Source of the DNA: Microbulbifer donghaiensis
GTDB lineage: Bacteria; Pseudomonadota; Gammaproteobacteria; Pseudomonadales; Cellvibrionaceae
Direction of reading: 5' to 3'
Assembly: GCF_900129095.1 (NCBI RefSeq)
Contig: NZ_FQVA01000006.1
Location: 1 to 64,000 of the forward strand
DNA: 64,000 nucleotides
Below are positions 36,533 through 44,717 of the stretch, piece by piece. Position numbers and translations under genes: made by a program. Positions within the stretch are counted from its first letter, which is position 1. Each line of letters begins with the position of its first letter. Under the pieces are notes generated by a model that was not told the origin of the DNA, made no database searches, and saw only the letters and a program-made list of their open reading frames with translations.

Positions 36533-37347
36533 CGTTTGCCCGCACTGCCGCTTTGGTGTTGCAGTAATCGCTCGATACCGCGGGACGCGGCAACGAAGCC
36601 GAAAGCCCCGGTAATCATCGTCGCCGCGCCAAAGCCACCGCTGCAATCGAGTTTTACCCCGTCCTGCATGGCGCTTTTCTGCTGACACACCTCTCCGTTC
36701 GGTTGTGGATAGACCATCGGCTCAGAAGAGAAAATTGCATCCACGCCGAACTGGCGTTTGCGCGACTTCTGGAAATTGTGGAACCGGTACAGATGGCTGC
36801 GCACCTTGGCGAGCATCGGGTCGTTAATGGTGCGGCCGAGGTCGACGCTGTCGATCAGTCGCGGGTCGCGCTTGCCGCCGGCGGAACCAACGGTGATGAG
36901 GCGTATTTTGCGGGCCTTGCAGTAGGCGATCAGTGCCGCCTTGACCCGCGCCGCGTCTATGGCGTCGATAACAATGTCGATTGGTCGATGATCCGGATTG
37001 AGCAATTCGCCGAGATTGTCCGTAGCGATAAAATCTTCTTCGGTGTGTACGGCTATCTCCGGATTGATCTGGCGCAGGCGATCCGCCATCACATCGACTT
37101 TGATCTGCCCGATGGTGTCGGCCAGGGCGTGGCTCTGGCGGTTGGTGTTGGTAATGCAGACATCGTCCAGGTCGATCAGGGTAATGGCGCCGACGCCGCT
37201 TCGCGCCAATGCCTCCGCCGTCCAGCTGCCCACGCCGCCGATACCGATTACTACGAAGTGGGCGGCCTGCAGGGTTTTCAGGGCCTCTTCGCCGTACAGG
37301 CGGGCTATGCCGCCAAAGCGTTGCAGGTATTGTTCAGACAGGCTCAT
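36529..37347 (-). CDS. tcdA: tRNA threonylcarbamoyladenosine dehydratase TcdA (CsdL)
   Basis: TcdA is an E1-like enzyme that uses ATP to cyclise t6A37 in tRNA to ct6A. The 272-residue protein has the nucleotide-binding GIGGVGSWTAEALARSGVG, the DLDDVCITNTNRQ segment, and DAIDAARVKAALIAYC, as in E. coli CsdL. The C-terminal region includes CSGGFGAATMITGAFGF. It converges on the CsdA-CsdE fusion gene, with the stops overlapping by four bases and no hairpin between them, so the two messages overlap tail to tail. The downstream-facing DCC gene overlaps its 5' end. Confidence 0.95.
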   Translation of the reverse strand: MSLSEQYLQRFGGIARLYGEEALKTLQAAHFVVIGIGGVGSWTAEALARSGVGAITLIDLDDVCITNTNRQSHALADTIGQIKVDVMADRLRQINPEIAVHTEEDFIATDNLGELLNPDHRPIDIVIDAIDAARVKAALIAYCKARKIRLITVGSAGGKRDPRLIDSVDLGRTINDPMLAKVRSHLYRFHNFQKSRKRQFGVDAIFSSEPMVYPQPNGEVCQQKSAMQDGVKLDCSGGFGAATMITGAFGFVAASRGIERLLQHQSGSAGKR

Positions 37348-37789
37348 CGGTATCTTCTTCCGGTACTTCTTCCAAAAAACGGTGTCTCTCCAGGGCGCTC
37401 GGGACTAGGCACTGATCGCGCCGCCCGAATAGCCGGTAGCGGTTGCGCGCTACTGCGTCGTAGACCAGGTCGCGCACTGGGCGGGGCAGGTGCCGCAGCA
37501 CTGCCAGGTGGCGCCAGGGGCCGGACAGCTGCGCGAGAATACGTAAAACCGCGTCGCTCTTGTGGTAATCGCGATAGCTGCCGCCGCTGCGTTCCAGCAG
37601 GACAACCGTTTCGAAGGTGTCCAGGGGCAGCCCCAGCTTACCCAGCAGTTGCTGGCCGGCGGGAGATTGTACACGGCAGAGAGTGAAGCGGCTCGCGCTA
37701 TCGCGCCTGAGCACATAGCGGCTCCAGCCGTTGCACAGGTTGCACAGGCTGTCGAAGAGAACGATGTTGTCCGGAGGCGGCAGTGACAT
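37334..37789 (-). CDS. DCC-family thiol-disulfide oxidoreductase-like protein (DUF393)
   Basis: The roughly 151-residue product carries the family motif FDSLCNLCNGW (DxLCxLC) near residue 10 and the later segment GPWRHLAVLRHLPRPVRDLVYD. DCC proteins are predicted thioredoxin-like oxidoreductases; targets are unknown. Its 3' end overlaps the tcdA start by 14 bases, so translation of the two is coupled and both lie on one minus-strand message. ATG 37789 is used; a TTG three codons earlier is possible. Confidence 0.88.
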   Translation of the reverse strand: MSLPPPDNIVLFDSLCNLCNGWSRYVLRRDSASRFTLCRVQSPAGQQLLGKLGLPLDTFETVVLLERSGGSYRDYHKSDAVLRILAQLSGPWRHLAVLRHLPRPVRDLVYDAVARNRYRLFGRRDQCLVPSALERHRFLEEVPEEDTDEPV

Positions 37790-37847
37790 CGGGGCCAAAA
37801 TCGGCGGTTGCGGGCCCGGAAATGGTAGTCGTGGGCGGGGATATCGG

Positions 37848-37880
37848 CAAAAGGGAACGGCAGCCGGTTGGGCTGCCGCC
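37848..37880 (-). terminator. Terminator after slyD
   Basis: On the minus strand GGCAGCC pairs with GGCTGCC (37859-37865 with 37871-37877), followed by a short pyrimidine run with TTTT. It would separate slyD from the DCC-tcdA transcript. Confidence 0.6.
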
Positions 37881-37890
37881 GATGGGAGGA

Positions 37891-38355
37891 TCAGTGCACG
37901 TGGCCGTGATCAATCTCTTCCGGAGTGGCTTCGCGCACGGATACCACTTCGACGTCGAAGTGCAGTTCCACGCCCGCCAGCGGGTGGTTGCCATTGATAG
38001 TGACGTTGTCGCCGTCGATATCGATGATTTCCACCTCAATCGGGTGACCTTCGGTGCTCTGCGCGCGGAAGGCCATGCCGACTTCCAGTTTTTCCACACC
38101 GCCGAATGCGTCGCGCGGCAAGGTCTGGATCAGCTCCGGATTCTGCGGGCCGTAGGCCTCTTCCGGCTGAATGACCGCAGTGAATTTGTCGCCGACAGCC
38201 TTCTCGAGCATCTCTTTCTCGAGACCGGGGATGATATTGCCCACTCCCTGCAGATATTTGAGCGGCTCGCCGCCGGCGGAAGAGTCGATGACCGTGCCGT
38301 CAGCGTCTTTCAGGGTGTAGTGAATTTCCACTACAGAGTGGTTGGCAATCTTCAT
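37891..38355 (-). CDS. slyD: FKBP-type peptidyl-prolyl isomerase, SlyD-like
   Basis: The 154-residue protein is a two-domain SlyD-type foldase: an FKBP part (VVEIHYTLKDADGTVIDSS and LPRDAFGG) split by an insert-in-flap chaperone domain, then NPLAG-like GNHPLAGVELHFDVEVV. It catalyses prolyl isomerisation and holds unfolded proteins in the cytosol. The long histidine-rich metal-binding tail of E. coli SlyD is almost absent, since the protein ends in HGHVH, so nickel delivery is probably weak. AAAAGGAGG lies upstream on the message, though far from the ATG. Confidence 0.9.
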   Translation of the reverse strand: MKIANHSVVEIHYTLKDADGTVIDSSAGGEPLKYLQGVGNIIPGLEKEMLEKAVGDKFTAVIQPEEAYGPQNPELIQTLPRDAFGGVEKLEVGMAFRAQSTEGHPIEVEIIDIDGDNVTINGNHPLAGVELHFDVEVVSVREATPEEIDHGHVH

Positions 38356-38500
38356 GAATACTCTCTGGAAAACAAAAGGAGGTGAGTGAAGTAGCGCTTA
38401 CCGGATGCGGTAGCAAACAGGAGGTAAAGGCTGTGAGGGGCCCATTGTATTGGCCGGCCCGCCCCGTCGCAACCGGGCGGACGCGGCGGTCAGGCGTGGA

Positions 38501-38860
38501 TTAGCAGGCGATGGAGAGATCCTGCTCACAGCTGCCGTAGAGTTCGCCGGCGGTTTCCGCCATTTGGCTGCTCAGCTGCCAGGAGAAGCCCAGCTCCACC
38601 AGGCGAGCCTCGAAGTACTCCAGCAGGGCTTCAAAGAGGGCTGGATTGAGCCCCTGAGCGAGAAAGCTGGCGCGCCTGCTGCGAACCGGTTCGGCCTGTG
38701 TCGAGAGCGCGTGATTGAGAAACTGGGCCTGGCGGCTTTCCTGTTTTCGATGATCACAGGTGTCAGTTGCGGAAAGGTGGCGACCGATGGTCTGGTAGAA
38801 CTCACTGACGGTACGGTTGACAATCTGAGTGCCACCGACCTGATCTAGCAGGCTGTTCAT
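38501..38860 (-). CDS. Globin-like protein resembling group 1 truncated haemoglobin
   Basis: The 119-residue protein fits the truncated-haemoglobin outline: a first helix like LLDQVGGTQIVNRTVSEFYQ, then a central SRQAQFLNHALS, and a last helix ALLEYFEARLVELGFSW. In the usual alignment the haem-ligating F8 histidine before GLNPALF would be the residue in RASFLAQ, which here is Phe. If that is right, haem would not be bound in the normal way. The assignment is by pattern only and could be wrong. It lies about 145 bases upstream of slyD on the same strand. Confidence 0.6.
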   Translation of the reverse strand: MNSLLDQVGGTQIVNRTVSEFYQTIGRHLSATDTCDHRKQESRQAQFLNHALSTQAEPVRSRRASFLAQGLNPALFEALLEYFEARLVELGFSWQLSSQMAETAGELYGSCEQDLSIAC

Positions 38861-39201
38861 AACTCTTCCCCCCGACGAGAAGTTAACGCTGAAAATAATT
38901 TTCCCGCGGAGCCGAAAGAAGTTTTATTGAGCAAAAAGGATACAGCTTGCCCTGGCTCGCTGGCGGTACCTCTTTATTGGGGGTCGAGCCTAAGGCATAT
39001 GGTTTCCGCTGCCAACGAGGATTAAGAAAATTGTCATCTTGTTCGACGGGTTGTCTTTAGGTGCCATATCCGCTCGCCCGGTGCTCCGGATACCGGCGGG
39101 GACGATAACGCCGACAGCGCCATTGCTGCGCTTTTTCGCGAACCTGTTAGACTCCACGGTCAAGTGAGTTTTCACCTTTTTCGATACTATCGAGGCGAGT
39201 T
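38861..39201. other. Intergenic region, no gene seen
   Basis: The 341 bases between the globin-like gene and the HIT gene contain no convincing gene or strong hairpin. A weak promoter-like pair (TCAAGT, 17 bases, GATACT) lies just before the HIT gene, whose ribosome site is GAGGCGAG. Confidence 0.5.
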
Positions 39202-39624
39202 ATGGCGAGTATTTTTACCCAGATTATCAACGGAGATTTGCCCGGACACTTTATCTGGCGCGATGACCAGGTCGTCGCGATTATGACCATTGCCCCGATC
39301 AAGCCGGGGCACTGTCTGGTCATCCCCGTTGCGGAGGTGAACCACTGGGACGATGTGCCCGCGGAACTGGCCGCGCACCTGATGCAGGTGGCACAGAAAG
39401 TGGCCAAGGGCCTCAAGGCGGTTTACTCGCCCAAGCGAGTGGGGGTGATGATCGCAGGGCTGGAGGTTCCGCATACGCACATCCACCTGGTTCCGGTGGA
39501 CGCCCTGACCGATTTCGATTTTTCCCTGCAAAAGCCGGCCGGGGGAGAGGAGCTGGCGGCGGAAGCGCAGAAAATCCGCGCCGCGCTGGTGGAAATGGGG
39601 TACCCGGCGGCCGAGTGCGGCTGA
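39202..39624 (+). CDS. HIT-family nucleotide-binding protein
   Basis: The 140-residue protein carries the histidine-triad motif HTHIHLVP near residue 91 and typical lead-in segments (IINGDLPGHFIWRDDQVVAI, MTIAPIKPGHCLVIP). HIT proteins cleave or transfer nucleotides from dinucleoside polyphosphates or adenylated substrates in the cytosol. The length fits the compact HinT/Fhit-like class. It appears monocistronic. Confidence 0.95.
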   Translation: MASIFTQIINGDLPGHFIWRDDQVVAIMTIAPIKPGHCLVIPVAEVNHWDDVPAELAAHLMQVAQKVAKGLKAVYSPKRVGVMIAGLEVPHTHIHLVPVDALTDFDFSLQKPAGGEELAAEAQKIRAALVEMGYPAAECG

Positions 39625-39783
39625 CACCCAATGGGTGTCGCGATCCGGGGGCAGCGAGGACGTCCATCGGTCCTCTGGTCACGGGATTGCGGTATCTGCA
39701 TTTATTTCTCCCCGGGGTGCATCCAAATGTGCGTCTCGGGCGGTCTATCAGGACAGAACGGTAATTCAAGTGAGAGGATACCC

Positions 39784-40581
39784 ATGGCCGTGAAAAAGAT
39801 TGTGTTCGCCCCTCTGGCACTACTGCTGCTGATCGCCCCCTTCAGCGCAGCGAGCCAGGCGAAGGAAATCACCAGTAAGCAGTTCGACGTGTCCGGATTC
39901 AGCCGCATCGCCCTCAAGGGCAGCTCCCACGTGCAGGTGATCCAGGGCGAGCGCTTTGAAGTGCTGGCGAGCGGCCCGGTGGAAGCCATGCCCTATGCCA
40001 AGGCCGAGTTGCACGGCGACACCCTGGAGCTGTCCGTGGAGGACGACAAGAAGAGCTGGTTTGGCGTGATCACCGTGAGTTCAGACCCGGAAATCGAATA
40101 CCGGGTCACCCTGCCGAAAGTGGCGGCGATCAAGGTCACCGGCTCCGGTGAGGCCACGGCCGACACCCTGGAGAGTGAGAGCCTGGAACTGCGAGTGACC
40201 GGTTCCGGCACCATCCGAGTCGACAAGGTGGCGGCGGAGTCGCTGGTGACCACGGTGACCGGATCTGGCGATCTGTTGGTCGGTACGGCTCTGGCAGTCA
40301 AAGGACAGGCGTCAATTACCGGTTCGGGCGACCTGCGCCTCGACAATTTTGCCGGCGAAAGCCTTGGCGCCGAAATCAAGGGTTCCGGGGACATGGCGAT
40401 CGGCGGGCGCGTCGCGGAACTCAATATCCATGTAATGGGATCCGGCGACTTTGTCGGACGCAATCTCAAGGCGGACAGCGCCAGTGGTTCAGTGATGGGA
40501 TCCGGTGACATAGTCATCCGGCGCCCCGAGCGAGATTCCTTCTCGGTGATGGGATCGGGGGACATAGCCCTGGTGGACTGA
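39784..40581 (+). CDS. Secreted GIN-domain (DUF2807) protein
   Basis: The 265-residue product has a signal peptide ending near SAASQAKE. A head-GIN/DUF2807 domain forms a predicted beta-helix: about eight rungs with the repeating motif TGSGD or MGSGD (for example VTGSGEATADTLESES, VMGSGDFVGRNLKADS). The family is predicted to be surface or periplasmic and possibly adhesive; no function is established. Start ATG 39784 sits after GAGAGGAT; the longer frame from 39631 is not expected to be translated. A strong terminator follows. Confidence 0.88.
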   Translation: MAVKKIVFAPLALLLLIAPFSAASQAKEITSKQFDVSGFSRIALKGSSHVQVIQGERFEVLASGPVEAMPYAKAELHGDTLELSVEDDKKSWFGVITVSSDPEIEYRVTLPKVAAIKVTGSGEATADTLESESLELRVTGSGTIRVDKVAAESLVTTVTGSGDLLVGTALAVKGQASITGSGDLRLDNFAGESLGAEIKGSGDMAIGGRVAELNIHVMGSGDFVGRNLKADSASGSVMGSGDIVIRRPERDSFSVMGSGDIALVD

Positions 40582-40603
40582 GACCGCTGAAGGCTAGCCT
40601 GGA

Positions 40604-40638
40604 AAGCGCGCCAACCGAGAGGGCGGCGCGCTTTTTTG
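40604..40638 (+). terminator. Terminator after the GIN-domain gene
   Basis: AAGCGCGCC (40604-40612) pairs with GGCGCGCTT (40625-40633), followed by a T6 run. Confidence 0.88.
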
Positions 40639-40692
40639 TATTCGGCGCGCGGCGGGTGAGCTGTTATTCTTCCTTCCGAAACCACCCCTCAC

Positions 40693-42165
40693 ATGGAATT
40701 GCCGATGAGTGACAGCGGGCAGGGTACAAACGGTCAGTCAGGCACTGATCGCGCAAAGCGCAGCCATCGCGTCAGGGAAAAACTGCGGCAGTGGCGCCGC
40801 GACGCACGCGACAAGTCTCACTGGGCGGCGGAACGACTGCTCGACCGGCGCGTCTGTGTCGGTATTACCGGCCTGAGCAGTGCCGGCAAGTCGACCCTGC
40901 TTACCAGTCTGATTTACCAACTCAGCCATCCCCACAAGGCGCAGTTGCCGGGCTTCGCTCCTGCCCTAAACGGCGATCTGCTCGGCGCCGAGCTGAAGCC
41001 GGCGCTGGATTCAGGATTGCCGCCTTTCGACTACGAGCAATGTCTCGACGCGCTGATGTCTCAGCCTCCGCGGTGGCCGGTGAGCACCCGTGAAGTATCG
41101 GCGATGGAGTTGCATATCCATCTGCGCCGGCGCCGGCGCCTGGCCGGGCCGGACACCAGGACCCTGATCCTGGAGCTGCGCGACTACCCCGGTGAATGGC
41201 TAATGGATTTGCCGCTGCTGCAGATGGACTATCGCGACTGGTGCCGCCATCAGGCGCATATTATCGGCGCCGATGCGCGCGCAGGCCTGGCGCCGCAGCT
41301 GATTTCACAACTCGCCGCACTGGAGCCCCAGGCCAGTGCAGAATCCGCACAACTCGATCATCTTTGGCGGGATTATCGCCAGTTCCTGCTCGATTGCCGC
41401 GAACAGCGCAAACTGAGCTATCTGCAGCCGGGGCGCGCGTTGCTCGACGATACCAACTACGGTCTGCTGCCGATGCTGGACCTGCGTGGATATTCGGACG
41501 AGCAATTGGCGTCCATGCCCGAACACAGTAATTATCAGTATCTGTCGCGACGCTATCGGGCGTATGTTCGCGAGCAGGTGGCTCCATTCGTCGAGAGCCA
41601 TTTTCGCCATCTGGACCGGCAGCTGGTACTGGTCGATATGATTGGTACCCTGTTCGCCGGTGAGCAGGCTCTGGACGATATGCGTCTGGCGTTCGGACAT
41701 GTCGCCGACACCTTCCGCTACGGCCCGTCGGGACTGCTGCGCAAGCTGTGGCGTCCGCGCGTCGACCGCCTGTTGTTTGCCGCTACCAAAGTGGATCAGG
41801 TGCTGGCCGCAGATCACGATGCGTTGCGCCAGCTGCTGGGCCAGCAATTGCAGCAAGCGTTTGCTGGCGCTCGCCACCGAGGTTTGCCATTGTTCTGCGA
41901 GGCCATAGCGGCGGTGCGCTGTTCTAACGAAAGTCTGCGCGATGGCCGGCGTATGTTGATGGGACACGATCTGGAAGGTCGTTATCTGGGCTTTGAGAAT
42001 GCCGAGATCTTCGCGCAGTTACCGCAGGAGGGCGCGGGATGGAGGCACTATGCCGGTGCCGCGCCGCCGCAACTGCGTCCGCCGGCAGGTATGAGCGCCG
42101 GTCAATGCATTCCCCATATCCGTGTCGATGCGCTGCTCAACCTGTTGCTGGGAGACAAGGTCTGA
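40693..42165 (+). CDS. ycjX: YcjX-family GTP-binding-like protein
   Basis: The 490-residue protein matches YcjX (DUF463), a P-loop NTPase. The Walker A is GLSSAGKST near residue 58, and conserved segments include LELRDYPGEWLMDLPLLQ, with YCJX-type DYPGEW, and LVDMIGTLFAGEQALDDM. In enterobacteria ycjX and ycjF belong to the phage-shock (Psp) response; no psp genes are visible here. The ycjF start overlaps its stop by one base. Two ATG codons, 40693 and 40705, are possible starts. Confidence 0.92.
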   Translation: MELPMSDSGQGTNGQSGTDRAKRSHRVREKLRQWRRDARDKSHWAAERLLDRRVCVGITGLSSAGKSTLLTSLIYQLSHPHKAQLPGFAPALNGDLLGAELKPALDSGLPPFDYEQCLDALMSQPPRWPVSTREVSAMELHIHLRRRRRLAGPDTRTLILELRDYPGEWLMDLPLLQMDYRDWCRHQAHIIGADARAGLAPQLISQLAALEPQASAESAQLDHLWRDYRQFLLDCREQRKLSYLQPGRALLDDTNYGLLPMLDLRGYSDEQLASMPEHSNYQYLSRRYRAYVREQVAPFVESHFRHLDRQLVLVDMIGTLFAGEQALDDMRLAFGHVADTFRYGPSGLLRKLWRPRVDRLLFAATKVDQVLAADHDALRQLLGQQLQQAFAGARHRGLPLFCEAIAAVRCSNESLRDGRRMLMGHDLEGRYLGFENAEIFAQLPQEGAGWRHYAGAAPPQLRPPAGMSAGQCIPHIRVDALLNLLLGDKV

Positions 42166-43304
42166 TGAATGGCGATAATCAATCAAGCAGGCGACAGACC
42201 CGCATAGAGCCGCTCGACGAGCCGGAAGCGATACCCTCGCATCGGGACTCCACCCGTATCGAGACACTGGGCGAGGAGTCGGGTGAGTTGCCGCGTTCTA
42301 TCACTACCGGGGAATCCCTGCCCGATAAGGTTTCCTTCTCGGAGCTGCGGCTGCCGCTGTTTCGGCTGCGCCTGTGGAAGCCGGCACTGCTGGCGGCGCT
42401 GGGCCTGGCAGGCGCCGCCGTGGCCTGGGAGTTGCGCCAGTTGTACAGCTGGGCTGCGGACAAGCACTGGAGCCTGGGGGTGCTGGCCGGTGTAATTATC
42501 GCCGCCTTTTGCGCGACCATAGTCAGCGCGGTGTGGGAATACTTCCGCGCCGGCCGCCCGTTGCGGCGGCTGCAGAAGACTCAGGACATGGCCCGGGACC
42601 TGCGCGATTGCCGTAGTCATGAGGAGGCACAGCCCTTTCGCAGGCAGTTACAGGAGCACTTTTCCGGCAAACCCCAGGGGGTACTGCTCGAGCGGGTACT
42701 CGATGAGGCCCCGGATTACTACGACAGCAGCGAATTGCTGCAGCACTTGGAAGTCTCCTTTCTCGAAGCGCTCGACCAGGAGGCTATGCGGCGCATAGTG
42801 CGCCACGCTACGACGACTGGAGCGCTGGTCGGCATTAGCCCTTTCGCTACCATTGATGTGCTGGTGGCTCTGCGTCAGTCGCTGCGCATGATTGACGATG
42901 TGGCACAGATCTATGGTGTACGTCCCTCGGTGGTGGTGCGTTGGCGGCTATTCAAGAAGGTTCTGGCGCTGGTCGCTTACAGCGGCGCCAGCGAATATGC
43001 GGTGAGCGAGTTGTGGCCGGAACTGGTGGGCGACAGTATGCTCAGCACTTTGTCAGCACGCCTGGGGCAGGGGATGGGGGCGAGTCTCTTTATGGCGCGT
43101 ATCGGGCTCGCTTCAATGCAGAGCAGCAGGCCCATCCCCTTCGCCGAGAAACGGCGCCCGCGCCTGAGCGCTCTGACACGACGAATTGCCCGGAGTCTTA
43201 AAGAGCGTGTGTTGGGTAATAATATGGCGGCGGGCGTTGATAGCGGTGCTCCGCTCGGCGTGAGTGACGCTGACAAGGTAACTTCCCGCTCACGCAAAAA
43301 ATAG
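42165..43304 (+). CDS. ycjF: YcjF-like membrane protein (TIGR01620, DUF697)
   Basis: The 379-residue protein has a charged N-terminal stretch of about 75 residues, two transmembrane helices (LLAALGLAGAAVAWELRQL and SLGVLAGVIIAAFCATIVS), and a C-terminal DUF697-type domain including HATTTGALVGISPFATIDVL. It is the regular partner of YcjX, and the one-base overlap indicates a shared operon. It probably anchors YcjX-linked activity at the inner membrane under envelope stress; that is inferred from the enterobacterial pair. Confidence 0.9.
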   Translation: MNGDNQSSRRQTRIEPLDEPEAIPSHRDSTRIETLGEESGELPRSITTGESLPDKVSFSELRLPLFRLRLWKPALLAALGLAGAAVAWELRQLYSWAADKHWSLGVLAGVIIAAFCATIVSAVWEYFRAGRPLRRLQKTQDMARDLRDCRSHEEAQPFRRQLQEHFSGKPQGVLLERVLDEAPDYYDSSELLQHLEVSFLEALDQEAMRRIVRHATTTGALVGISPFATIDVLVALRQSLRMIDDVAQIYGVRPSVVVRWRLFKKVLALVAYSGASEYAVSELWPELVGDSMLSTLSARLGQGMGASLFMARIGLASMQSSRPIPFAEKRRPRLSALTRRIARSLKERVLGNNMAAGVDSGAPLGVSDADKVTSRSRKK

Positions 43305-43323
43305 TGATGGCGACAGAATCGAT

Positions 43324-43854
43324 ATGATATTCAGAAAACTTAATGCCGCGCTTGCAGTTTTGCTGTTCGGCACAGCCGGCTCAGGCATGACGGCTGCAGA
43401 GGTAGTAAGCAAGTCTGCCAGTGAATTTTCCATCAAGCTGGAGCAAGAGCTCGACACGGACAGCGCAACCATTTATCGCGGACTGGCGAGCCTGCCGGCC
43501 TGGTGGAACCCGGCGCATAGTTATTCCGGGTCGTCGGACAACCTTTCGATGGAACTGCGTGCCGGAGGATGTTTTTGCGAGCGCTGGGAGCGGGCTTCTG
43601 TGGAGCATTTGCGGGTAATCTATGCAATGCCGGATCGTGAGGTGCGCCTCTCCGGTGGCCTCGGGCCTCTGCAGAGCATGCCCGTGAGTGGGTTGATGCA
43701 GTGGCGAATTGTACCGGTTGGCGATAAGTCATTGCTGACCTGGGAGTACCGGGTTTGGGGTTCCAGCGCAAACAACCTGGATATGATTGCAGAACCGGTT
43801 AACTCTGTGCTGAAAGAGCAGTTCGACGCTTTGCGGAATTACCTGGAGGGATGA
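43324..43854 (+). CDS. Periplasmic SRPBCC-like protein
   Basis: The 176-residue product has a signal peptide ending near GSGMTAAE and a mature domain with the START/SRPBCC pattern (TIYRGLASLPAWWNPAHSYS, a Cys-containing FCERWE segment, and a C-terminal helix ending LKEQFDALRNYLEG). This helix-grip fold binds hydrophobic ligands. The ligand is unknown. It follows ycjF by 19 bases and may be in the same message. Confidence 0.72.
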   Translation: MIFRKLNAALAVLLFGTAGSGMTAAEVVSKSASEFSIKLEQELDTDSATIYRGLASLPAWWNPAHSYSGSSDNLSMELRAGGCFCERWERASVEHLRVIYAMPDREVRLSGGLGPLQSMPVSGLMQWRIVPVGDKSLLTWEYRVWGSSANNLDMIAEPVNSVLKEQFDALRNYLEG

Positions 43855-43923
43855 CGTCGAGACTCGCGGAAGGGAGAACCGGCAGTGGAGTGGGTCTCCA
43901 CTGCCGCTGGATAGCTAACGCTG

Positions 43924-44424
43924 TTACTGAAACTGCTTTTTCATCAACATGCGTGTGTGGTGCTGGTCCACCAGATTGGCCAGCGTTTCGTAGTGCTCCT
44001 TGATGAAGGGCGCGGGGTTGTTGTTGCCGGCGTCGTCCGGATACTCAACACCCTGGCGTACCAGTTGGAGCTCCTTGGCCAGGGCATCTATGGCGGCGAA
44101 GATTTTCCTGGTGTTGCCGTCACTGTAAAAGACATAGGTTTGACCGGTGTCCAGGAGATAATCGTTGCACTCCTTCAGCCAGGCTGATCGTTGCTCGAGA
44201 AAGTGGATGGTATTGCGAATACCGCCTTTATATTCCGGGTTGAAGTGTTCGTTGACATACTTGCCCAGGCTGCGCATGCCGGAGTCGACAAACTGCTCCA
44301 CGACACTGTCACAGTATTTCTCGGTCAAGTACGAAGGGTGGGTTTTGGCATTGCTCACGCTACTGGCAAGCAGCAGGCAGAGAAGCCAGAAAGCTCGCTG
44401 GATAGTTGAGGAAAGGGAGTCCAT
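43924..44424 (-). CDS. Secreted protein of unknown function
   Basis: The 166-residue product has an N-terminal signal (a hydrophobic run LLCLLLASSVSNA) and a mature, helical domain with two cysteines, one in KYCDSVVEQF and one in LKECNDYLL, that may form a disulfide. I do not recognise the family. It is transcribed away from gor; a CRP-type site lies in the shared upstream region, 95 bases from its start. The ribosome site is not strong. Confidence 0.65.
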   Translation of the reverse strand: MDSLSSTIQRAFWLLCLLLASSVSNAKTHPSYLTEKYCDSVVEQFVDSGMRSLGKYVNEHFNPEYKGGIRNTIHFLEQRSAWLKECNDYLLDTGQTYVFYSDGNTRKIFAAIDALAKELQLVRQGVEYPDDAGNNNPAPFIKEHYETLANLVDQHHTRMLMKKQFQ

Positions 44425-44518
44425 TTTTCTTGCCTATATATTTTTGTTTTTGCACGAGGCTATTTTATTCGCCACAGGCTTAGTGTTGTTTCGTTATTTG
44501 CGATAATACGCTGTTATT

Positions 44519-44534
44519 TGTGACAACCGTCACA
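44519..44534. promoter_or_regulatory. CRP/Vfr-type binding site
   Basis: TGTGACAACCGTCACA is a perfect pair of half-sites (TGTGA, six bases, TCACA), matching the cAMP receptor protein consensus. It lies between the divergent secreted-protein gene (start 44424) and gor (start 44718). No crp gene is in the window, so use of the site is inferred. Confidence 0.65.
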
Positions 44535-44717
44535 TGAATATCGAAAGCACAAGTCTATGTCAACGGGTATTGAGGGAAAATTGTCAGCTTTGTACCAATT
44601 GTAATTTTGAAAATGGCCGACCAGCGGAAATTGATCGAAAGGTCGGCAGTTTGTTGGAATTTTGATAGTCGCCGATAAGCCTGGGCGACCGTGGTAAGTA
44701 ATCAGCAGGAGTCTGTT

